Origin: Bacteriovorax stolpii
GTDB lineage: Bacteria; Bdellovibrionota; Bacteriovoracia; Bacteriovoracales; Bacteriovoracaceae
Length of the DNA: 10,640 nucleotides
Direction of reading: 5' to 3'
Assembly: GCA_945862475.1 (NCBI GenBank)
Contig: CAMAYW010000045.1
Coordinates: forward strand, 1 to 10,640
Of the stretch, positions 1 to 6,035 are shown in pieces; the first letter of the stretch is position 1, and each line of letters starts with the position of its first letter. The notes under the pieces are model-generated. The model made no database searches. It worked only from the letters and a program-made list of their open reading frames with translations, and had not been told where the DNA came from. The translations under genes were made by a program, and so were the position numbers.

Positions 1-1
1 A

Positions 2-436
2 AATGACTTTAAGATTGATTCTGAACTAGAAAATAGAGGAGAGGTCATTAAAGGGCAAAATGAATGGTTTTTTTACGGCTCCCACAATGTCGATGGGATG
101 AGAAAACTTATTCAATTTTTACATTCGGAGACCTATAATTTTACGAGACCAGAATTTGATGCTGTGATTGTCTCTTTTTCAAAGAGAGATCCAGTTGATT
201 TAAAAGTCATGATGAAAATGCTCAAAAGAGCAAAGTTGGGTAAAGTTATCGTGACAGTCTTTGATCATCCGAAGGCCGCTGCCCCAACTGAAATTGAAAA
301 GTTTTCGCGAGATGAAGGGTTAGATTTTGTTAAAGACATTGAAAGCTATGTTCATGGACAGAACAAAAATCAGCGAGTGCTGGTTACTGGTTCTTATTAT
401 TTTCTGGGGTATTTTAAATCACTCTCATGCCTCTAA
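2..436 (+). CDS. folC: Dihydrofolate/folylpolyglutamate synthase, C-terminal part (5' end outside window)
   Basis: The frame is open from the left edge, so only the last 144 codons are visible. FolC uses ATP to join L-glutamate to dihydropteroate or to the gamma-carboxyl of folates in the cytoplasm. What is seen is the Mur-ligase-like C-terminal domain: an 'FYGSHNVDG' segment at residues 25-33 of the fragment matches the family's D-x-A-H-N-P motif, followed by the alternating alpha/beta pattern (AVIVSFSKRD, KVIVTVFDHPKAA) and the family's closing signature VLVTGSYYFLGYF. The family Asp of the D-x-A-H-N motif is Tyr here, while the His and Asn are kept. The 3' end overlaps the start of lptD by at least 83 bp in another frame. 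A PabA-type amidotransferase two genes downstream supports a folate link. The identification is firm; the protein's exact substrate (dihydropteroate, folate or both) cannot be decided from this fragment. Confidence 0.88.
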   Translation, partial: NDFKIDSELENRGEVIKGQNEWFFYGSHNVDGMRKLIQFLHSETYNFTRPEFDAVIVSFSKRDPVDLKVMMKMLKRAKLGKVIVTVFDHPKAAAPTEIEKFSRDEGLDFVKDIESYVHGQNKNQRVLVTGSYYFLGYFKSLSCL

Positions 437-2798
437 TGATGCTCAACTCACTTTAGGTGATAAGATTTCAGTTTATTCAGATAAGGCCTATAGAAAAAAT
501 AACGGTCGTTATTTTGAAGCGGTTGGAAACGTCGTCATCATCAGTCAAAAAGATACCGTTTACGGAGAACTCGCCTCTCTCGATCAAGAAACTATGACGG
601 TAAAAATTGAAGGGAACGTTCGATTTATCACGAAAGATATGACTCTTTATGGGTCTCACGTTGATTACAATATTGCGACAGGTACGGCCCATATTAAGAA
701 TGCGAGAATTCTTACTTCAGATTTTAATTTGGTTGCTCGGGAGCTCGTACGAATTAATGAAAATGAATATATTGCTAAAGAATCAGAATTTACGACCTGT
801 AAAGATTGTAGAGAGTCGTGGGCGATCTATGGAAATTACATCCGTCTTAATGTTGGAAAATACGTTCAGATAAAGCATGGTCTCTTCAAAGTGAAGGGAG
901 TCGATATCATCTACATTCCCTACATCGTTTTGCCTATTCTTGCTAAGAGAGAATCGGGTTTACTTATACCTCGAATCTCTCAAAGAACAGGGGAAGGATT
1001 ATCTTTTGAACAACCTTTTTTCTGGGCGATTAATGATCACAAAGATGCAACTTTAAGTCCCACTTTCTGGGCGAAAAGAGGTTACGGCGGTGACGTTCAA
1101 TACCGTCAGAGATTCTCTGAGATGAGTTGGCTTGAGCTTAATTCTCGATTAGTGAACGACACGATTTACTGGCCGGGTAAGAGTAATGTGGGTCCATCTG
1201 GGGAGCAATTTTTCCGATATTTTGCTGACGTAGAGTCTCATCAATTTTGGTCACCAAATCTTAATTCGCATTTTAGGTTTACAGGAACGAGAGACCTCGA
1301 TTTTATTCGGGATTATCCTCAATATACGGATCCAAGAATCACTAGTTCAGATTTTGGGTTACAAGGGATTGTGAATTGGCGTCAGGATTTATTTTCAATC
1401 AATACGGAAGCCAATTATTTACGAAATCAATTATTTTCCGACTCCACAGAGTTTGATCGTTCCTATGTTCAGGTGATGCCAAGAGTAAATTTGAGCACGG
1501 TACCGTATTCGATTATTCAATCTGATATTCCTTTTTTTCAACACGTGGCAATTGGTGCTGATGCCTCTTTTACAAGATTCAGACAGGTCAAAGAAGATGA
1601 ATCTCAATATTTAAGAAATGCCCAAAGAATTTCAACTCAGCCTTACCTTATGTGGCATCTTCTCACTTGGGGCCCTGTGAGCTTTAAGTCCCGCTATATT
1701 CTCGATCAACAGACTTACGATTTTGTTAATTCCAATGAGCCGATGGCGGGTAAAAACACAGGTCTCATTAAAACGGAGGCGAGTTTTACGATGGACCGAA
1801 TCTTCGGTCTCGCGTTTGAGGAGAAAATTCCCCTAAGACTTATTTCCAAGGAAGATCTAAAGCGTCTTCGAGAATCAAAAGAGCAAGGACTTGCTCCTCT
1901 TCAAAAAGAAGTGAAAAGGAATCGCCTCGTGGGTCAGATTCCAGAATTTGAGTCAGAACTTTCAAAAGATAACATCATTCAAGTAAGAAATAGTTATCGT
2001 CACTCTCAGGAATTTAAATTTATTCATCATTTTATCTCGTCTCAAAATGTGTATGGGAATAAAAGATTTATTAATCAAATCCGATCAGAGCAAGCGGGGC
2101 AATTTGATTATGAGGATGCACTTAGGTCTGAGGAATATCTTTTCGGTGCGAACTCAACGAGAACCGTCGTTCCTCCTGAAAATACTGTTGAGCTTCAATG
2201 GAATAATACGATCATCAGAAAAACTCCCAAAAGCTTTAGTTTCCTCGAGGATGATAAATACTTAAGAGATAATTTTACTTATTCAAAAATTTCGTGGCTC
2301 AATATTTCACAAGGCTATCTTTTAAATAATCAAGAATTTGAAGATTTGAGACAAAGACTCACACGTCTCATGATTGATGCTGGATATAGTGGAAATAAAT
2401 GGTTCATTGGCATGCAGGAGTTTTATTTCCATTACGACAATCAAAATATTTTTAATCTTAATTTTACGAGACGTTTTGAATACATAAATCTTTTTTCAAA
2501 TTACAACTACAACTCTTTTTCTTCTTCAAATTTAAAATCACTCTCAGTTGGTGGCCAGGTGAGACCAACTGACACATTGGGTGTCGCGATGATTAAGGAT
2601 ATGGATTTGACTGCCAAAAAAGATATTCGAACCATTTATTCAATAGATCTTATGCCACATAATAATTGTTGGATCTTCAATTTAAAATATCGAAAATCTA
2701 TCGTTGATTCTCGTTACTCATTCAATATACTTTTTAATTTTGGTGATGATAATTTTGAACGCTATCGAAATGATTACTTTGGTATGAAAAGATTATGA
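354..2798 (+). CDS. lptD: LPS-assembly outer membrane protein LptD
   Basis: LptD is the outer-membrane barrel that, with lipoprotein LptE, inserts LPS into the outer leaflet. With ATG 354 the product is 814 aa. A signal peptide with core CWLLVLIIFWGIL is followed by a likely cut after NHSHA (residue 26). Residues about 35-140 form the OstA/LptA-like beta-jellyroll. The LptD boundary signature follows: TTCKDC at 147-152, then the VKGVDIIYIPYIVLPI, ESGLLIP and DATLSP segments (about 180-235), then a long beta-barrel. A charged, probably helical stretch at about 497-537 interrupts the barrel. Mature cysteines are C149, C152 and C772 only. Start choice: a TTG at 327 has a better-placed GAAGGG and a more basic N-terminus, and ATG 348 also fits; all three lie inside folC, and no later start keeps the signal peptide. 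The next in-frame ATG (about 594) would delete the signal and much of the jellyroll. Family certain, start uncertain. Confidence 0.93.
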   Translation: MDRTKISECWLLVLIIFWGILNHSHASNDAQLTLGDKISVYSDKAYRKNNGRYFEAVGNVVIISQKDTVYGELASLDQETMTVKIEGNVRFITKDMTLYGSHVDYNIATGTAHIKNARILTSDFNLVARELVRINENEYIAKESEFTTCKDCRESWAIYGNYIRLNVGKYVQIKHGLFKVKGVDIIYIPYIVLPILAKRESGLLIPRISQRTGEGLSFEQPFFWAINDHKDATLSPTFWAKRGYGGDVQYRQRFSEMSWLELNSRLVNDTIYWPGKSNVGPSGEQFFRYFADVESHQFWSPNLNSHFRFTGTRDLDFIRDYPQYTDPRITSSDFGLQGIVNWRQDLFSINTEANYLRNQLFSDSTEFDRSYVQVMPRVNLSTVPYSIIQSDIPFFQHVAIGADASFTRFRQVKEDESQYLRNAQRISTQPYLMWHLLTWGPVSFKSRYILDQQTYDFVNSNEPMAGKNTGLIKTEASFTMDRIFGLAFEEKIPLRLISKEDLKRLRESKEQGLAPLQKEVKRNRLVGQIPEFESELSKDNIIQVRNSYRHSQEFKFIHHFISSQNVYGNKRFINQIRSEQAGQFDYEDALRSEEYLFGANSTRTVVPPENTVELQWNNTIIRKTPKSFSFLEDDKYLRDNFTYSKISWLNISQGYLLNNQEFEDLRQRLTRLMIDAGYSGNKWFIGMQEFYFHYDNQNIFNLNFTRRFEYINLFSNYNYNSFSSSNLKSLSVGGQVRPTDTLGVAMIKDMDLTAKKDIRTIYSIDLMPHNNCWIFNLKYRKSIVDSRYSFNILFNFGDDNFERYRNDYFGMKRL

Positions 2799-3355
2799 TG
2801 AAAGCAACGCTCATCGATTTTGAAGACAGCTTTACTTACAACCTTGTTCAAGAATTATTACTTACCGGGCTTGATGTTGAGGTCAAAAACTGGAAAGACT
2901 TTGAATCGAATCCTACTGAGGGCATTCTTGTTTTGGGTCCTGGCCCTGGGCACCCATCAGATTATCAATCTATTTTTCCACTCATTAGATCTTGGTTATC
3001 TGATAAAAGACCATTTTTTGGTGTGTGCTTAGGTCACCAAATTTTTTGGCTTCTCCAAAATGAAGAAGTGGTAAGATCAAAACTTCCTCTTCATGGGCAG
3101 AAGATTAAATTGAATCTTCCATTTGAATGGCGGGAGTGGCTTAGAATTTCTGGTGAAGTTTATGTTCAAAGATATAATTCACTAGCGGTATTAAGTCAGG
3201 CATCAACGAGAAATCCATACTTTAAAAACTTTATTCAAGATGATGAAATCCTCATCACAAGATCAGAAAACGTAATAACCTACCAATTCCATCCAGAATC
3301 AATAGGAACAACTTACCGAACTCAGTTTATGGAGGCCGTTCGTAGTATTATTTGA
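2795..3355 (+). CDS. Class I glutamine amidotransferase, PabA/TrpG type (aminodeoxychorismate or anthranilate synthase component II)
   Basis: This cytoplasmic subunit hydrolyses glutamine and passes ammonia to a chorismate-using partner (PabB for folate or TrpE for tryptophan). The 186-aa length is normal. Motifs in order are FEDSFTYNLV near the start (family DSFTYN), GPGPGHPSD at 48-56 (oxyanion region), GVCLGHQ at 76-82 with nucleophile Cys78, and FHPES at 165-169 giving His166 and Glu168. The triad is complete, so it should be active. The start overlaps the lptD stop (ATGATG, with a second possible ATG at 2798) and has no clear Shine-Dalgarno, which suggests translation coupled to lptD. 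Neighbour evidence is mixed: folC upstream points to PabA, while the TrpF-like gene just downstream hints at a tryptophan ancestry. No partner subunit is in the window, so I give no gene symbol. Confidence 0.9.
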   Translation: MMKATLIDFEDSFTYNLVQELLLTGLDVEVKNWKDFESNPTEGILVLGPGPGHPSDYQSIFPLIRSWLSDKRPFFGVCLGHQIFWLLQNEEVVRSKLPLHGQKIKLNLPFEWREWLRISGEVYVQRYNSLAVLSQASTRNPYFKNFIQDDEILITRSENVITYQFHPESIGTTYRTQFMEAVRSII

Positions 3356-3357
3356 GA

Positions 3358-3960
3358 ATGAAAAATCTCTTGCTTCAGGGCATTTACGATAAGAAAACAT
3401 TTTTGCATCTTAAAAATCTAGGTATTAAGGATTTTTCTTTTGATCTGAGACCTGAAAGTCCAAATTTAATGACTTTTTCTGAGGCGAAAAATATTTTGAG
3501 TCTCGCCACGACGGAACATTTTTTTCTCGTTTTCTCAAAAGAGAATTCAAATACGATCCGTTCCTATAAAAATCTTTTAAATTATAACCCTCAGAATCTA
3601 ACAACCATCATTAGAGATCATTTTCAATTAAACGAGCTCAGTCAGTTGGATGATTTTTATTGGATGTTTCATCCTGTTTCGAACTGGAGAGATATTTTAC
3701 AACTCCCACAATTGAAAGGCGTTTTTCTTCCACTGGGCTTTCAAGATTTTTATAATCTGGAATCGGATGTATGGAGAATGATTGATGCCAGAGGGCTCGA
3801 TGTTTTTCTCCACGCGAGTTCTGTAGAACAATCTTTGGGATTAGAGTTTGATCAAAATTTAAAACTGAGTATTGATCTCTCTCGTGAATTGGAGTCTGGC
3901 TACAGAATGGTAGATTATAAAAAGTTGAATCAACTTAAGATTTGGAGCGTTTTTTCATGA
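3358..3960 (+). CDS. Divergent TrpF-like (phosphoribosylanthranilate isomerase fold) protein, probably catalytically dead
   Basis: The 200-aa product resembles TrpF, a (beta/alpha)8 barrel that isomerises phosphoribosylanthranilate in tryptophan synthesis. Seen: 'LLLQGIYD' at 4-11 aligns with the family's KICGIT; 'LGIKDFSFDLRPESPNL' at 21-37 aligns with the GADAVGFVF-x3-S-x-R segment; 'AKNIL' follows; near the end 'SIDLSRELESG' at 171-181 aligns with VDVSSGVE-x-G. From knowledge of Thermotoga TrpF, Cys7, Arg36 and Asp126 are the key residues. Here positions 7 and 36 are Gln and Asn, and no Asp is obvious in the segment 'GVFLPLGF' expected to hold the third. It is probably not an isomerase. 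The start overlaps the end of the amidotransferase: a TTG at 3352 is possible, but ATG 3358 is preferred. The stop forms ATGA with surE. The fold assignment is remote homology by eye; binding or regulatory roles are open. Confidence 0.6.
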   Translation: MKNLLLQGIYDKKTFLHLKNLGIKDFSFDLRPESPNLMTFSEAKNILSLATTEHFFLVFSKENSNTIRSYKNLLNYNPQNLTTIIRDHFQLNELSQLDDFYWMFHPVSNWRDILQLPQLKGVFLPLGFQDFYNLESDVWRMIDARGLDVFLHASSVEQSLGLEFDQNLKLSIDLSRELESGYRMVDYKKLNQLKIWSVFS

Positions 3961-4733
3961 AAGTCTTACTTTCAAACGATGATGGAGTCATGGCCCCTGG
4001 AATAAGAAGTCTCTACCAAGAGCTCGCCCCAAATTATGAAACCACCATTATTGCTCCATCGGAAGAGCGCTCGACGACGGGGCACAGTATTAGTCTCGAT
4101 AAACCTCTTCGGCTTGAAAAATTAGAACCAAATATTTACAGCTGTTCCGGATTTCCTGGAGATTGCGTTTTGATGGGAGTGGGGCATTTACTAAAGAATA
4201 GCCGCCCCGATGTCGTCGTCTCTGGGATCAATCGAGGTGCTAATCTAGGTCAGGATTTATATTATTCCGGAACCATTGCAGCGGCGAGAGAAGCTGCTTT
4301 TCATCATATTCCTTCCATTGCTGTGAGTTTATCTTTTCATGCCGTAAATGAAGAGCATAGGTATCAAACGGCTGCCACTTTCATTAATTGGTGCCTTGAG
4401 AGTGGTCTTCATAAGGCCTGCCCAGCACTTGGGCTCATCAATATTAACGTTCCCAATTTGGCCATGAAGGATGTTAAGGGCTGCAAAATGACTGAAATTG
4501 GATTCCGTCATTATTCTGAGGAAATTCATGCTAGAATAGACGCTAGAAACAGGGAATACTTTTGGATTGCTGGCCATTATCAAGGATTTAATGACAATCC
4601 GCAATCTGACTGCCAAGCTATTAGTGATGGGTTTATTTCAATTACGCCCCATCCACTTATTAGCGGAAGTGATAGAGATTACTCTGCTCTTTTAAAATGT
4701 ATTGAGTTTTTAAATGCTAAATTTTTTCGCTAG
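3957..4733 (+). CDS. surE: 5'/3'-nucleotidase SurE
   Basis: SurE is a metal-dependent phosphatase acting on nucleoside 5'- and 3'-monophosphates, and in some species on short polyphosphate. The 258-aa product has every family signature: LLSNDDG at 4-10 with metal ligands Asp8 and Asp9, PSEERSTTGHS at 34-44 with Ser39, GFPGDCV at 65-71, and SGINRGANLG at 89-98 with Asn92 as the last metal ligand, followed by YYSGTIAAAREA and a C-terminal half with INVPN and the T-x-I-G-x-R segment. ATG 3957 is chosen over an upstream TTG (3942) because the protein then begins with the canonical MKVLLSNDDG and a GGAG sits nine bases upstream. The start overlaps the preceding stop as ATGA. Its 3' end overlaps the M23 lipoprotein gene by 20 bp. 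The surE/nlpD proximity echoes the surE-pcm-nlpD order of enterobacteria, but pcm is absent here. Confidence 0.96.
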   Translation: MKVLLSNDDGVMAPGIRSLYQELAPNYETTIIAPSEERSTTGHSISLDKPLRLEKLEPNIYSCSGFPGDCVLMGVGHLLKNSRPDVVVSGINRGANLGQDLYYSGTIAAAREAAFHHIPSIAVSLSFHAVNEEHRYQTAATFINWCLESGLHKACPALGLININVPNLAMKDVKGCKMTEIGFRHYSEEIHARIDARNREYFWIAGHYQGFNDNPQSDCQAISDGFISITPHPLISGSDRDYSALLKCIEFLNAKFFR

Positions 4734-5370
4734 TTTTCTAATGATCTTTCTTCTCTCGGCGTGCTCTTCTATGAAGAGTGGTAAGTACGTTTATATTGAA
4801 TCTCCAGCTCAAGTTAAGAAAGTCGCTAAGAAACATGGTGTCTCTTTAGATGAAATTAAGGCCCACAATCCTGATAAATCTTTTGAAGGTGGAGAGTGGA
4901 TCTTCATCCCGTCAAAAGTTGGTATAGCTTATTTTTTAAGAGATACGTATGTGATTGAGGACTATAGCGACCTTGGTCGAGGAAGATTTTTGTGGCCTGT
5001 TCCTCATTTTTATAAAGTTTCTTCAAACTTTGGACCCCGTGGACGAAAGCACCATGATGGGATTGATATTCCTGCGCCAAAAGGGACTCCTGTTATCTCA
5101 GTGGACGAAGGAGTCGTCATCTATTCAGACAATGGGATTCGTGGCTACGGCAATATGATTGTGATTGCTCACGGTGATGATATTTTCACTGTATACGCTC
5201 ACAATAAATCAAATAAAGTGGATAAAGGGGATAAGGTCAAAAAGGGTGAGCTTATTGCTGAAGTAGGAAACACTGGCAGATCAACAGGTCCCCACTTACA
5301 TTTTGAAATCCGAGTTAAAAATAAAGTCAGAAATCCAGCTCAGTATCTATCGAAGTCAAAAAGAAAGTAG
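4714..5370 (+). CDS. NlpD-like lipoprotein: LysM domain plus M23 (LytM) metallopeptidase
   Basis: This envelope protein should bind peptidoglycan and cut, or help others cut, peptide cross-bridges. The signal ends in lipobox LLSAC, so Cys17 is the lipidated residue. Residues 24-67 form a divergent LysM domain (Y-V-Y-I ... KKHGVSLDEIKAHNP ... GEWIFIPS). The M23 domain spans about 90-212: SSNFGPRG, H114-x3-D118 in 'HHDGID', His163 in 'VYAHNKS', and H194-L-H196 in 'GPHLHFE'. All zinc and catalytic positions are present, unlike the degenerate E. coli NlpD and EnvC, so direct hydrolase activity is plausible. At 218 aa it is shorter than E. coli NlpD. The ATG lies 20 bp inside surE, with only a weak TTGAG upstream, which suggests coupling. 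It is the last gene of the + strand chain. I leave out the symbol because orthology with nlpD rests on domain order and surE adjacency. Confidence 0.92.
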   Translation: MLNFFASFLMIFLLSACSSMKSGKYVYIESPAQVKKVAKKHGVSLDEIKAHNPDKSFEGGEWIFIPSKVGIAYFLRDTYVIEDYSDLGRGRFLWPVPHFYKVSSNFGPRGRKHHDGIDIPAPKGTPVISVDEGVVIYSDNGIRGYGNMIVIAHGDDIFTVYAHNKSNKVDKGDKVKKGELIAEVGNTGRSTGPHLHFEIRVKNKVRNPAQYLSKSKRK

Positions 5371-5382
5371 TTAACTTTTTTT
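5361..5382. terminator. Weak AT-rich dyad spanning two abutting stop codons
   Basis: An arm AAGAAAGT (5361-5368) can pair with ACTTTTTT (5374-5381) around loop AGTTA, with one G-U pair on the + strand. Runs of T follow on + and of A precede, giving U-rich tails in either direction. It contains the TAG of the M23 gene and the reverse-strand TAA of the exonuclease gene. It may end both convergent transcripts, but the stem is nearly all A-T and would be weak. Confidence 0.3.
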
Positions 5383-5964
5383 GGCCTCAAATTTATCCAA
5401 TAACTTTAAATACATAATGGCAGTATTCTTGGCATCTTCAAGAGCGGTGTGAGCAACCTCTCCCATGTTAAGGAAATTCATTAAATTTGAGCCTGAATCC
5501 ATTCCCATCGGAAGTAATCCTAAATCAATGAGAGAGTATCCGATTCCAGATAAGTCGAGATTTCTATGATGGAAGTACTTTCTCATAAAATCCCATCCGA
5601 GATCTCGATTTAAAAAAGGAAGATCAATTGCGGTCATAGATTTTCCAAAAAGCACAATTTTTTGATTTCCAAAATAAGAACGGACTTCAGGTGATTCAAG
5701 ATACTTTTTGAGATAGTCTTTAAATTCGCTCATCATGAGACCTTCAGCATGGGCCTTTCTAATGATCTTTTCGTTATGCTCTCTAACCCATGGGTCAAGA
5801 GAATCACGAAGATCTTCGAATGATGGGCAATGAATATACACTGATCTAGCAAGTGGTTCCTCAAGGCGTTTAAGCTGAGTATCAAAAGGAATCATGGCGA
5901 ATTCAATAATCTGACAATTTTCAGCAAGCCCTGTCGCCTCTAGATCAATACTTAGATATTTCAT
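5371..5964 (-). CDS. Orn-like DEDDh 3'-5' exonuclease (RNase T/DnaQ superfamily)
   Basis: The superfamily removes nucleotides from 3' ends using two metal ions. The 197-aa product has the three Exo motifs: DLEATGL at 7-13 (Asp7, Glu9), 'SMTAIDLPFL' at 109-118 (Asp114), and 'HTALEDA' at 172-178 (His172, Asp177). Oligoribonuclease is the closest relative by eye: 'YFHHRNLDLS' at 130-139 matches the family's YFHYRYLDVS, 'LDPWVREHNEK' resembles its M-D-x-W-x3-H block, and the length is close to E. coli Orn (181 aa). The final base of its stop codon directly abuts the stop of the convergent M23 gene, with no spacer. TTGAGG lies seven bases before the ATG. A terminator upstream (6009-6030) separates it from the preceding - strand gene, so it should have its own promoter in the short gap, although I see no convincing one. 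Degradation of RNA di- to pentanucleotides is likely but not proven; a DNA-directed role remains possible. Confidence 0.85.
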   Translation of the reverse strand: MKYLSIDLEATGLAENCQIIEFAMIPFDTQLKRLEEPLARSVYIHCPSFEDLRDSLDPWVREHNEKIIRKAHAEGLMMSEFKDYLKKYLESPEVRSYFGNQKIVLFGKSMTAIDLPFLNRDLGWDFMRKYFHHRNLDLSGIGYSLIDLGLLPMGMDSGSNLMNFLNMGEVAHTALEDAKNTAIMYLKLLDKFEAKKS

Positions 5965-6008
5965 AATTAAACCTCAAGAGTATTTTAATAGAGACTGTCT
6001 TAAAAAGA

Positions 6009-6030
6009 AAAGGTCCCTTGCGGGACCTTT
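6009..6030 (-). terminator. Intrinsic terminator downstream of the secreted nuclease gene
   Basis: AAAGGTCCC (6009-6017) and GGGACCTTT (6022-6030) form a perfect 9-bp stem with a TTGC loop. On the - strand the stem is followed by TTTTCTTTTTA-type sequence (6010 down to 6001), a good U tract, and it sits five bases beyond the nuclease stop codon. On the + strand only a short T run follows. Confidence 0.88.
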
Positions 6031-6035
6031 TTAAA

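Noticed and set aside
4329..4616. 95-aa - strand frame inside surE
   Set aside because: Antisense to a gene with every family motif; no ribosome site or recognisable domain.
5965..6008. Promoter for the exonuclease gene using TAAAAT (5987-5982, - strand)
   Set aside because: The predicted start would fall on the Shine-Dalgarno, leaving no room for ribosome binding, and the -35 is poor.
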